Source: Flammula alnicola (taxonomy: Eukaryota; Basidiomycota; Agaricomycetes; Agaricales; Strophariaceae). From it: 64,000 nt of DNA. The position numbers and the translations under genes are program-made. Below the pieces are notes generated by a model. It saw only the letters and a program-made list of their open reading frames with translations, ran no database searches and was not told the origin of the DNA. Of this stretch, positions 23,591 through 34,633 are shown one piece after another. The stretch is taken from the NCBI GenBank assembly GCA_015499995.1, contig JADNRV010000002.1:124001-188000 (forward strand), given 5' to 3'. The first letter of the stretch is position 1. The number at the start of each line of letters is the position of its first letter.

Positions 23591-26078
23591 ATGCTTGCTC
23601 GGTCTGCGAAGAAAGCCCTCGCTGCTAATCCTTCCAAACCAAAGTTTCGCTTTCGTGGCTGTCTCTTCTCTCAGCAAGATGCACGACAGACGAGAGCACT
23701 CGCAACACAAGTCCAACACCACTTACCCGCCTCCGTCGACGACAGGGCACTGATCAACCTCTTCGATAATCCAAAATCAAGTTTCCGGTCACCTTTCGCG
23801 GCTACAGGTCTCTTCGGCCATCCATCTCTTACCCAGCCATCGTCTATTATATCGTTGGCCGGTGCTACTCTAATACGTGCGCAATTGCTGACGGATCGCA
23901 TACTGCGTGCCCGTGAGTCTCGGGACGAATTGGCCAAGGTCGTGAAGAACCTGGACCGGCTCAGTGATATGCTCTGTGGTGTCATTGACCTCGCAGAACT
24001 CGTACGGAATGCGCATCCCGATCAGGTATGGGTGGACGCTGCGAATAGAGCATACGAGTCATTATGCGAGTTTATGAACGTATTAAACACTCATGTTGGT
24101 CTCTACAAAGTGCGTAGTGCAATGCCATCTTGTCTTCTTTCCCGTTCTCATTGCCCCGCACCTAGGTCCTCAAAGCCGTTCTGTCAGACCCGTCGATAGT
24201 CGCGACACTTAGTCCTGAAGCTCATCAGACTGCCCTGATATTCTGGCGCGACTTTGAGAAGTCTGCTATTGACCTTCCTCCGGCCGAGCGCAACAAGTTC
24301 GTATCCCTCTCCTCCGACATCCTTATTCTCGGTCGCAAGTTTCTCGAAGGAGCCAACGCTCCTCGCCCTCCGACGTCTATCAAGCCCTCGGAGCTAGCTG
24401 GACTCACGGACAAGGGCATGGGGGTCAGACTGCAGCTTCAAGCACATTTCACTCAGCGTGATCTTCTCGTTTATCCAGGTTCTATGCAAGCTCATATGAT
24501 CATGCGTTCCGCCCCTGAAGAGGAACCGCGAAGACGGGTCTACCTCGCAGCGAACTCCAGTACTCCAGAACAAATAGAAGTTCTGGAGACGCTGTTGCGG
24601 AAACGAGCAGAGCTTGCGCGTCTCGTTGGACGTGACAGCTTCGCCCACATGACTCTTGCCGATAAGATGGCCAAGACTCCAGGTGCGTTGCGATTTCTCG
24701 ATTTCTGAAAGTGTATTAACCCGGTTGGCGTAGATAATGTGTACAATTTCCTTGACGCCCTCATGAAACACACCCGACCGTTCGCAAGACGCGCTCTACA
24801 CACCCTCAGTCAGCGCAAACAGGCCCATCATGGGCTTTCATCACTACCCATTATCCAAGCCTGGGACAGGGACTTCTACTGCCCACCTGAACCCCCTGCA
24901 CCGCCTATACCACTGCCTCCGCTAACGCTTGGCACCGTCTTCATGGGACTTTCACGTTTATTTCAGAATTTATACGGAATCACACTTCGGCCAGCGGATT
25001 CTGCCTCTGGTGAAGTTTGGCACTCGGATGTGCACAAGCTCGAAGTGGTTGATCAGGATAAAGGCATTATTGGATGGATATACGCAGATTTATTCGCACG
25101 GAGAGGGAAGGCTAGTGGAGCCGCCCATTATACCGTTCGGTGCTCGCGCCGGACAGACGACGACGATGTGCGTGGAGATGGCACGATCGAAGGGGCGGAG
25201 TGGCGGATACGCGAGTCGGAAGAGTTTGACGCAGTCAAACGACATCGTCTCCCGAATGAAGATGGTGTTTTCCAACTCCCTCTGGTCGTCCTACTATGTG
25301 AGTTCTCTCGGCCGTCAGTGGTTAGGGGGCCACGATACTGGAATGGCACGAGGTGTTGACACTGTTCCATGAAATGGGGCATGCGATGCATTGTGAGTAA
25401 TTTTTTTTTGACACGTCCTCCATAACTGACTGTAACATATTTTTTCCAGCCATGATTGGTCGGACAGAATACCAAAACGTAGCTGGCACTCGCTGTGCGA
25501 CCGATTTCGTCGAACTACCATCCATCCTCATGGAACACTTCCTTAATTCGCCAACCGTTCTCTCCTTATTTGACGTCGACGAATCGTCGACAGTACGACA
25601 AATAGGCAACCACCACAGCGATCCTTGTCATTCCATCGATACCTACTCACAGATACTACTCGCTGCAGCAGACCAGATTTACCACTCACCTGGTGTCATC
25701 GATCCTTCTTTCAACTCCACCCTCGAGCTCGCAAAGTTACACGACACTCGTGGCTTGATTCCTCACGTTCCTGGCACCTCTTTCCAGACGCAGTTTGGGC
25801 ACCTCTTTGGATACGGTGCTACATATTATTCATATTTGTTTGACCGCGCTATCGCCTCTCGAGTGTGGCGTAATGTCTTCACTGGCGATCCCCTCAATCG
25901 AGAAACCGGCGAGAAGTACAAACATGAAGTTTTGAGATATGGTGGTGGGAAAGATCCGTGGCAGATGGTTAGCGCGTTGTTGAACGCCCCGGAGTTGGCA
26001 GCAGGGGATGCAGAAGCCATGCGACAAGTGGGAGAGTGGAAAATCGAAGATGACGTTGGCCAACCTGGCCGTCATTGA
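23591..26078 (+). CDS. OCT1: Mitochondrial intermediate peptidase (MIP), flank of the A mating-type locus
   Basis: This M3-family zinc metallopeptidase of the mitochondrial matrix removes an octapeptide from imported precursors after MPP cleavage. The leader is basic ([19 protein letters not shown]). The body has [39 protein letters not shown], then the zinc site HEMGHAMH at about 25368-25391. [19 protein letters not shown] follows with the third ligand glutamate, then [20 protein letters not shown]. The length is normal. Introns lie near 24110-24168, 24683-24733 and 25393-25449. One base is missing near 25331, just before the TILEWHEV block. MIP sits next to the HD genes in most Agaricomycetes, and here it ends 263 bp from HD1, tail-to-tail. 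Confidence 0.92.
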
Positions 26079-26340
26079 TAAGACACAGATTCTTATGATT
26101 CACATGGACTACCATGAATGCTATATATGCATAGACATACGTTATTACAGATTTGCATAAGCAATGAGAGCATGGAAAGAATTGGAAAGCGATAGAAAGC
26201 GAAAACTAAGAGCAGTTGGAAAGCGAGTTAAAAAAATACAAATGGGTGCTACGGGGTATGAGGGAAGGAAATAATGATAGACTGAAAAGATGTACAAAAA
26301 CATAGCTCAAAATGAAGTTATAAAAATTTACCGCATAGAA

Positions 26341-28554
26341 TCAGCAAGTGATATCCGCTTCCAAGCGCTTCAGTTCATCTCGGAGAAGTTGCATTCTTTC
26401 GAGTTTTAAAGAGGCGTCAGCTGCATGTTGCGATATACGCGGGATACAGGCTTCAGAATTGGAATCGCCGAGAGTAGAGGGCCCTACGCTTCCGTTGAAT
26501 AAAAGACCAGGAGCATCATAACCCTGGAACGGTTCCATCCATTGTTGAAGGTCAAGTGGAAATGAGGAGCTCTTGAAATCGAAGTTCAGATCCTGATTAA
26601 CCTCAGGCCCCATGAGCGTTGTAAAGGATGTGTCGTCGAAAGGCTCGACGAAAGACCCAAGGTCGAAATTAAGAGAGAAGTCCTCAGCTCCAGGTTGCTC
26701 GGTGATTCCTTGACCTAAATGAACATTAATATAAAATATCTCAATTAATATATTTCTGCCATACCTAGCAACCCGTTGGTGATGGTAAGGTAATCGAGCT
26801 CCGAGACGTTGGCGTGCTTTTCAGTGGACGCGGGTAATTCGAGCGGGAAAGACGAAGCAGCTGAAAAGATAACGGTATGTGAGATTACGAATTTCTTTGG
26901 AAGGAATGGACTTACGATGTTGAGGCTCTGCTGGAGGAGGGGTTGACCGAATACCCGGCAGATACGGGAAGCAGTCATATTGGTAGACGTCAACGTCTAG
27001 TGTCGTTGATTCTAACGAGACTTCCGCGACAACAGGAGGGGGGATATCATCGCCGATTGCGGAAACAGCCTGGAAGTTGTCTTGAAACCACTCGTCGAAA
27101 CTTGGTTCTTCAAATGCCCGCTTCGCCAAAGGGAGGGGATCCGACACCGTTTGAAGTCGAGGAATCGACGACATATTGTGCGGGCGTTTCGAAGGACCTG
27201 GTTCGTTTGATTCCGATAAACGTCGCTTTCGCTTACGGACGACGTTTAAGGAAGACAAACTAGCCGTTGGCAATTCTAACGACAGGGTAAGCTCCTGGGG
27301 AGCATCAAGAACGCTCTGAGGGGTGCCAGGAATGCTCTGAGGATATCAGGCAAAGAAGGTGCAGGTGACGGCAAGCTAGCTATAGCAAGAACATGAGGGA
27401 TTCCAATCTAAAGATAAGGTCAGAGAACTGCTGCATTGTAAGACAGATAAATTAGCTACCGAGTGCGCTTTCGAAGTCGTGCTGAGCCTGGCCGTCTTCG
27501 ATGTCTGAAGGGCCAGAGGAAGAGAAACGGCGCTTTCGATTGGAACTACACCGGTGTCAAGGGATATGTGGGGAGCAATAGGAGACGGGGGTTCGGGGGA
27601 ATGATTAGGTGAGGACTCGGAGAGGGATAAGATGTTTGATGGTGTACAAGGCGATTATCATTCCTAGACCGTGCAGCTCGACGGTGACGCGCATCGGAGT
27701 CGTCCTCGTAGTCCAGCTCGGGTGTCAACTCTTCGACAGCGATATCGAGTGTAGCAGCCAACGGCGTTTCGATGAATTGTCCCGAGTATAATTTTCTTGT
27801 ACGGTCTTCCATTTGAACGAATTCTGCATCAAATCGCGCTTCTGGGGACTTCTGAGTAAGGTGTCGTCAACGGCCCATGGTTTAAAACCTCGGGGAACCC
27901 TTGAAAAAAGGGTGGCAGCCGCGATCAGCTCCGAACGAGTGGCGAAATGAGTCGTTCTGAGCTCATTCCAACCTATCCGCTTTCTAATATCTGTAAACCA
28001 CGCATCGATATCCTTCATAGAGAATTGGTCTCTCGGATATTTTTCTTCGGATTTCTCTAGAAGGGTAGGGATTATGAAGATTCGAAGAAGCCATGTGTAG
28101 GAGGGTTAATGTATGGGGAAAGAGAGGGTTGATAGGTTCTGTAACATCGTTAGACTAAGGTATAGATTAAGAACGTAGAATTCGCGTACCAGATTGTGGA
28201 GATTGTGATCTGCGATGGTCAACTCGTCATCGGTTTGTGAAGGATCCTCGAAATGTCTGAGGACAGTTGTCATGAACATTGTTCATCATGCCTTCAAGGT
28301 CAAGCAAGCCAGAAGTTACTGTGGCGGCAGCTGTGGCGAACGTGTGAACGGCCTCCAGTGTGTCAACCTGGAGTTTATGTCGGTAATGTCGAACTTGATA
28401 TGAATGATGTCCATGAAGACAAAAGGAGTGAGTTTTGATGTATCGCCTGTCAGAGAGTCGAAAAGTCCTTGCTGAGTCTGTTGAGTGTATCCTGGACGCC
28501 TTGCTCGACGTCGTTAATGGGGAAGCCATGATGCAGACTGATAATAGGAAGCAT
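26341..28554 (-). CDS. HD1: HD1-class homeodomain mating-type transcription factor
   Basis: This is one half of the A (HD) mating-type heterodimer. Minus-strand reading gives DVEQGVQDTLNRLSKDFSTL near the N-terminus, the region that in this family discriminates self from non-self. LHNPYPSREIRRKI then shows the extended TALE-like loop (PYP) between helices 1 and 2. The recognition helix follows as MKDIDAWFTDIRKRIGWNEL at about 27950-28017, carrying WF-D-R as expected for HD1. After the homeodomain come DLMQNSFKWKTVQENYTR, two basic nuclear-localisation patches (RKRR near 27535; VRKRKRRLSES near 27230) and an acidic, Pro-rich C-terminus. The protein ends in a short predicted coiled coil, LKLERMQLLRDELKRLEADI. 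Frame breaks occur near 28455, 28370, 28290 and 28100. The start is uncertain; an alternative is the ATG at about 28526. Confidence 0.88.
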
Positions 28555-28658
28555 GGGCCTGCATCAGGCATATTGTTTGCATTATTTGCCACCATTGAAA
28601 CTCAGCATTGTTCCAGTGCCACACCGCTAAGCACCGACATTGCAACTCCGCATTGTTG
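28555..28658. promoter_or_regulatory. Divergent HD1/HD2 promoter region
   Basis: Only about 100 bp separate the best start codons of the minus-strand HD1 and the plus-strand HD2 genes, so both must share a compact bidirectional promoter. The stretch carries CATTGTT repeated near 28606 and 28650 and a CATTGCAA-like sequence. No consensus TATA box is evident. The limits depend on the start choices for both genes. Confidence 0.45.
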
Positions 28659-30385
28659 TATGTCTGATATCGACTTGGCTTCACCGCCACGAACACCCTC
28701 AACGATTTCACCCTCAATCATGTTGAAAATTGAGGAAACCCCTCGATTCGCATCTGCGCACATCCGTAAGCTTTGCAACACACAGTGCACCATATTCCAC
28801 CTTGCCGTCCAAATCGCCCTCGTCTTTCTTTCAGCCCCTCCTCTCGATACATCCATGATTCCACGACTTAGTCTTCCTTCCCAGAGGATTTCTCTTATTA
28901 CTGAGAGATATGCATCTTCCTGCAGCCCCTATGAACGTATACATCCACTCTCATTGAATGGTACCAGCGGACGCATGAAATTCATTCAAACATACACTCA
29001 AGCCTGCCGGCTCTAGCTTCTCATGCAACCCATCCCAGTTGCCTTCTTTGCTGGAAAACTGCGCCTAGCCTTCGAAGCCTCATTCGCGAATCATATTCCA
29101 ACAATCAAAGCATATATTGCGACACTGAAGAGCAGATATCATTGTACAACACAGCATATGATCAGAATAAAAGGCTCCTTTCAGCATGTGAGTCTGGGAT
29201 AATTCCAGAGACATGTCAAATGTACTAAACAAGGCTTCTTGTAGGAATATACGCCCTTTCTTGAAGGTTACTTTGAATATAATGCATATCCCTCCGTTTT
29301 CGACCGCAGACTCTTGGCGGAAACGACCACAATGACTGAAAGGCAAATAGAAGTGTGGGCAAGTCTTTTCTTCATCGATACAGTTTTCAGATACTTATAA
29401 GCATTCTTTATCTTCTATAGTTTCAGAATCACAGAACTCGTGCGAGAAAGGAAGGGAAAGTTGTAGAAAAACTTGACTCAAATTCTCTTCCAAAAACTTC
29501 TCTTTTGAAACGCTGCGGCGTAAGTTGCCGACTTCATCTGATCATCGTGGTCTTTCAGGCCGCTGTGTTTCCGATCCGCCATCTAATTACGATTCTTCTG
29601 AGGACGACGCCTATGTGAGTTCACCGTGTGATGTACTGCGAATCAACCACTGATTGAAAAGTAGTTTCCCCTATCTCCCGCTTCAGAAGCTTCGTCGTCA
29701 CATCCAATCCTGGACCGGCTAAATGCACCAGCACCCGCTCACGCTTTCCCTGCCAAATTCCCCCCAACTGTCGACTATGATCCTTTCCCTAAAGAAAATG
29801 GAATCTTCACGTTTGCGCCTCCGACGTGGCTCGCCGACCGCCTCGGCTCGTCCAACTTCGCCTCCAATCGACTTCGACGTATTTGTTGCAGCCTTCGCTG
29901 AAAAACTTAATTTGCGAGATGGTTCACCAAAGAAACAACCCCCCAAGTCCAGTTCTAGGTTACATCAGCCTTGGTTCTTCGCCACCACCACCATTCCTCC
30001 CTGCGCACCACACCCTGCCTTTATTCGAACATCAGTGGACTCTCTTAAACGGGTGCAGCGTTCCCCGGTGTCTTCCTCATTTTTGCTCAATAAAGACCCT
30101 TCATATGCCGCCCAGAAGCTAAGCAGTTCTCGTGTCGTTCCCATCCCTTCCTGCTCCACTTCAACGACAACCCGAGCAATCAAACACCTCCCTCGCAGGA
30201 CACCTTCCACTGCTTCATCCAACACTCAGTGGGGTTCTCGATCGTCGTCCTTTAGCTCCATTGCATCGTCCGACTCATCAATCGAGCCCTCCACCCCTCC
30301 TATAACGCCTGCCACACAGACGACAGAGATACTATTCGCGGACGCGGATTATCTAGACCTGGATGGTCTTTTCGATGTGCTTTAA
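28659..30385 (+). CDS. HD2: HD2-class homeodomain mating-type transcription factor
   Basis: This is the partner of HD1 in the A mating-type heterodimer. It starts MSDIDLASPPRTPST. A helical N-terminal domain includes KLRLAFEASFANHIPTIKAY and IATLKSRY. The classical homeodomain is spread over two exons: YTPFLEGYFEYNAYPSVFDR and TMTERQIEVW at 29245-29358, then FQNHRTRARKEGK from 29421, giving the WFQNHR recognition helix of HD2. The intron between them, 29359-29420, starts GCAAGT rather than GT. The intron at 29188-29244 is canonical. Downstream, FPKENGIFTFAPPTWLADR and IDFDVFVAAFAEKLNLRDG precede a Ser/Thr/Pro-rich tail ending LDGLFDVL. Frame breaks lie near 29010 and 29850. Start choice: first ATG of the N-terminal frame downstream of HD1. 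Confidence 0.9.
29359..29420 (+). other. Non-canonical GC-AG intron inside the HD2 homeodomain
   Basis: The exon ends with codons for IEVW and the next exon begins with codons for FQNHR, giving the invariant WFQNHR helix only if the intron starts GCAAGT and ends CTATAG. The nearest GT alternative (at 29353) would delete the VW residues. GCAAGT is the usual GC-AG donor consensus. The length is 62 nt, normal for this genome. Confidence 0.75.
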
Positions 30386-30845
30386 ATTCCCGTCGAATAA
30401 TACATTCTCGCCAAGTATAACCACCGACCGGCAACGCGACAAGCAAGCACGCCCCTATGTTCACGTATGATTTAGCCTCTTTATTATCTATACCCACATG
30501 CACTTATGTCGAATCTCACTCATGACAAGACCGTCGCGCCATCCTAACATCAGTTCTTTATCTTTATTCGTCGTTTATATCGCTTCGTGTTTTTTGGATT
30601 TGCTGTTTTGTCCCCGTCTTATCATGTTTTGCTGCCTGTCGCATCCATATCGATCTTTTTTGCTCAAACTAGTTGTACGATTACCGCTGCATTTGTTTTT
30701 TTACACTTCAGACATCGAAGTCACAGAAATAATAATATCCATTTCCAAAACACTATTTCCGCCTTTCAGCATAGCTGAATAAAGATTGCTTCGCCGACCA
30801 CCGCTCAGATAAGTAACTTGAGATGTAACTCGAGACAAACACCCA
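30386..30845. other. Intergenic between HD2 and beta-flanking gene 3' ends
   Basis: This is a tail-to-tail gap of about 460 bp, pyrimidine- and T-rich on the plus strand (30540-30710). It should contain both 3' UTRs. The open frames here are low-complexity and unsupported. Confidence 0.4.
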
Positions 30846-31902
30846 TTATGCGAATTGTTGCGCCTGGTCCAGTGTTCGATTAATAATGTGTACCACAGCA
30901 AACTAAATGAGCCAAACTCACGAGTTTCATCAGACCACCCAAGCCACCAGAGTTACTCCCTCCAACGGCGCTGCTGAACTTCGATTGGACAAGGAGTTTC
31001 ATAACAGTCATGGCAGCTCCGTTGACCGCATCCTGTTTGTTGCCTGACGCGGCGCCGCCAGATTGGTCGAAAAGCTTGGTGGCCTCAGACATAGCAAGAC
31101 TGATGAGCTGCGTCTGCGATCCCGAACCCCCGATCCTCCTCCGGAGGTGAATTGCTTGAAAGCCTACGAGATAAAATGTGTAAGTAGAGAAAGGAGGCAG
31201 GAGGCATGGTGACGCTGGATGGTTATTTTTAGATGCATGGTTCAACGCTCAAGCGTCATGCCTCCTGTCAAGGTCGAATGTGGAAAAGCTTGACTCGCCT
31301 GGAGAGCCGCAGCACCACCCATAGAGTGGGCGCTCATATCGCTTGTGTCGCCACCGCCGTAGGCCTGCTGGTGGGCGTTGGTGATACGCTCTTCATCGAT
31401 GGGCTCGGTGTGCTTTTGCTATTTGAATTATTGATTTAAAAAGATGAGTGAGTGCTCCGATTTGAGCAAATTAAACCCAACATACCTTGTTGTTCGACAA
31501 GAAGTTCATAGCATTGGAGTATATGCCAGAATCTCCAGATCCATGCTGCTCTTGTGCGGTACGGATTGCCTCGTCGTGGTCGACTGTTTTCAAACCGAAG
31601 TTAATTCAGGGGAATCCAGATCCAAGTCCAGATCAAAGCTAACTGTTAGGTCCCTCGTAGCCTTGGCTATCCTGGCTATCCTGGCCGGAGTGGTGGGGCG
31701 AGTTATATTCTTGCCCGCCTGTCTTTGATACGTTGTCTACGAGAACGAGTCAGCAGCGACGATCAGCGATCGGAAGAGATCGTCCGAAAAGCATACTTTG
31801 CGACTCCTGGTACGCACTATAGCCTTGCTTCGCGAGGTTGAGGAAAGAGTCCTACAAAAAGTCAGATTTCCATACGGTAACACAAAGCTTGGAATTCACC
31901 AT
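30846..31902 (-). CDS. Beta-flanking gene product (conserved flank of the A mating-type locus)
   Basis: This is a Gly/Ser-rich conserved protein of unknown function; the gene borders the HD genes in many Agaricomycetes. The first coding exon is just the ATG (31900-31902). After a 48-nt intron (31852-31899) it reads DSFLNLAKQGYSAYQESQ. Later pieces are DEAIRTAQEQHGSGDSGI, NAMNFLSNN, IDEERITNAHQQAYGGGD and SMGGAAALQ. GSQTQLISLAMSEATKLFDQ follows, then KQDAVNGAAMTVMKLLVQSK and GGLGGLMKL. The last exon adds AQQFA-stop after an acceptor near 30866. A DUF7721-like name may apply; I am unsure of the accession. It transcribes toward HD2 and shares a 640-bp divergent promoter with the ammonium transporter. 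Confidence 0.78.
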
Positions 31903-32544
31903 GGATGTTGAGTGGATATGGGTTGAAACGTTGAAGCTTAACGTTGATGTAGATTTGATGTAGATGGCTAGATGGAGACCCCGCAATCAATCAGGAGATA
32001 AACGAGCCTCTAAAAATATATCATCTCTGTAATTACAGGTCGGTTACTGTAATCAAATTATTTTCAAAGAAATAAAGTAGTCATCGAAATCCGCACCAAT
32101 GCCTCAAGACAGTATTGGAGAGGAGCTACCGCGACGAGTCGGAAACAAGTTGTTGTAATCGGAGGGTGTAGCAACATATATAGACAAAAGGCTTGTGGTG
32201 ACATCACGCGCGTTAGATTTCAAACACCGAGGTTACCATTTCAAAAAATTTGTACATAGTCTCTTAAGCTTTGGACCCGCAATGAGCGTTCCGCGATTTG
32301 TTATCTAGACAAATTCTAGAGTCGGACTCAAAATCCGGCTCGGCAATAGAAATGGACTCTGCATTTTTTACTTCCTTTCCTTCTCGTTTCCATCCGTCTC
32401 TTTTTTTTAATCCCCTTCACCTGTCATCTTGCTCCACTCCCCCTTCCACAACTTTTCTACCTCTACCACTATTCGATTAACCCAGCGGCCTGGCCAGTAT
32501 TTATGGATACCAGAGATGTTCTAGCCATATCTTCAGGGCGGGTA
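31903..32544. promoter_or_regulatory. Divergent promoter of beta-flanking and ammonium transporter genes
   Basis: About 640 bp without a gene. Two AGATAA-type GATA motifs are visible (GATA at 31997-32000; reverse form TTATCT at 32301-32306), plus TATATAGAC near 32177. A strong pyrimidine-rich tract lies at about 32370-32465, typical of fungal promoters just upstream of a transcription start. GATA-factor control would fit an ammonium transporter but is inference. Confidence 0.4.
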
Positions 32545-34480
32545 ATGGCCAGTACGTGAACTATTTTCTTGATAAGATTAACGCACAAGATTGACATATT
32601 TTTAACTTGCAGGGGCGTCGGGGGATCCTATCCAGTAATGCCTAATCATTCTGCTTTCTGCAACCCCCATATAAATTGTTTTTTAGGTATGATCGTGGAG
32701 ACCTGTCGTTTATCATCATTGCGGGTGGGATGGTATTTTTCATGGTACCGGGACTGGGTGCGCAGATTGCAAGCTATGATACAAACGCAGAATCCTGACG
32801 AATTACTCTTCCAGCCTTCTTGTATTCTGGGCTTTCTCGTCGAAAGAGTGCTCGTATGTGATCATTTTTCTCGTTGTGCATTCGTAGCGTTCAACTCCTG
32901 TCTCGCGATCCAGTTTCCCTCATATGGGCGGTTGCAGCCAGTAACGCGGTTGTAATTTTTCAATGGTATTTCTGGGGGTATTCATTGGCGTTCTCCTCGT
33001 CGGCCACCAACGGATACATCGGAAATTTGAGGAACTTCGGACTAATGCACGTCCTGGATGACCCATCGCCAGGCTCTCCTCTCATTCCAGAGATCCTATA
33101 CAGCTTCTTCCAGATGGAATTTGCATGTGTTACAGCTGGAATTTTGATGGGTGGCCTTGCGGAACGCGGGCGCGTTTTTCCGGCGATGGTTTTCACTTTT
33201 TGTTGGATGACCATCGTCTACTGCCCCCTTGCATGTTGGATCTGGAGCACCCATGGATGGGCATTCAAATGGGGGGTTCTTGACTTTGCAGGTAAGTTAC
33301 TTCCGCATTAAACGCTGCTTCGGCTTTAACTTATCCACTCAGGGGGCGGTCCGGTCGAAATTGGAAGCGGAGTGGCAGGCCTCGCTTATTCATGGGTTTT
33401 AGGCCGACGGAACGAGAGGGAATTGCTCAACTTCCGTCCGCACAACGTCTCCCAGGTTGGGTTGGGAAGTGAGTCCGATTTTCTTTTTTTTCAGCGAGCA
33501 TCCTGTTAAAGTTAAATTCGCCTGTCAGCCTTTATGTTATGGTTCGGATGGATCGGGTTTAATGGAGGAAGTGCCTTCGGTGCCAATCTTCGTGCCATCT
33601 TCGCGATATGGAACACGATGATTGCTGCTGCCTTTGGTGGGATAGTCTGGTGTCTTCTAGATTTCCGCTTTGAACGTCGATGGAGCATGGTCGGCTGCTG
33701 CTCTGGAACAATTGCGGGTCTTGTCGCCGCAACGCCTTCCTCCGGATTCCTCAAACCATGGTCGTCGGTCATTGTGGGTATACTAGCAGGAGGACTTTGT
33801 AATTTTGCAACAAAGGGTATGTCTTTTGGCAGTCTATTAGACCTGGTTGCTGGTGCTGATTCCTCTGTCCGAAGTAAAATTCTTGTTGCGAATTGACGAC
33901 GCACTCGATCTGTTCGCCGAGCATGCTGTTGGAGGCGTCGTCGGACTAATGCTCAATGCTTTCTTCGCATCCTCGACGATCATCAAGATGGACGGCGTTA
34001 GCAACAACATTGCTGGCGGATGGGTCGATCACAACTGGAAGCTGCTGTACATGCAATTTGCTTATGTCATGGCTACCTGCTTTTATACCTTCTTTATGAC
34101 GGCGCTGGTTGCCAAAACCCTCGACATGATCCCCGGACTGAGATTACGAAGTACACCGGAAGGAGAGATGGTTGGCATGGATGAAGTCGAGGTACGATTC
34201 GCTCCTTTTGGTATTTTCGTTCTTCAAACTCACTTTACCTCAGATTGGCGAGTTCGCCACTGATTACATTGAATTACGTCGTGACGTCGCCGACTGCTCA
34301 ACATTTGGATTCTCGAGAGCAGACATGTTCAAGCCAAGCGATACAACTTCGGAAGAAAGACCAGCTCACGAAACTGCGCCGAACGGTAACGGTGCTGCGC
34401 CCCCCACTGCAACAGACGTGCCTGAGCGTCTAGAAACTATCACCGAAAAACCCGAAAATGGCAGACCTACAGCCTCGTAG
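32545..34480 (+). CDS. Ammonium transporter, Mep/Amt family
   Basis: This plasma-membrane ammonium channel has about 11 helices. The first exon is only ATGGCCA, then introns starting 32552 and near 32630. The joined start reads MARASGDPIQYDRGDLSFI. Then IAGGMVFFMVPGLG, FLYSGLSRRKSAL, SLIWAVAASNAVVIFQWYFW, MEFACVTAGILMGGLAERGR and GPVEIGSGVAGLAYS follow. FGWIGFNGGSAFGANLRA, LFAEHAVGGVVGLMLNAFFA and a cytosolic tail rich in Glu, Thr and Pro complete it. The first of the two pore histidines is replaced by Glu (codon 33357-33359), while the second is kept (EHAVGG). That is the Mep1/Mep3 pattern rather than Mep2, which argues against a Mep2-type sensor. The frame joins cleanly throughout. Confidence 0.93.
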
Positions 34481-34633
34481 CTATAGGTTTTGATATCCTG
34501 CCTTGTATAATTGTTTTCCTTTACATAGTGCATTCATTGTTTTCTGGTGCTGGGTGCATATTAATATTATATCATGGTCGGTTCATATATCCAATCCAGG
34601 AATCCTGTGCTTCCATACGCAAGAATATAGCTA

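Noticed and set aside
26341..30385. Reading HD1 and HD2 as degenerate pseudogenes because of frame breaks
   Set aside because: The breaks are the same one-base type found in essential housekeeping genes across the window, and both homeodomains retain all key residues and splice sites.
30498..30782. Plus-strand frame with hydrophobic residues downstream of HD2
   Set aside because: Low-complexity pyrimidine-rich DNA in a 3' intergenic gap; the hydrophobicity comes from the T-richness and no family pattern is seen.
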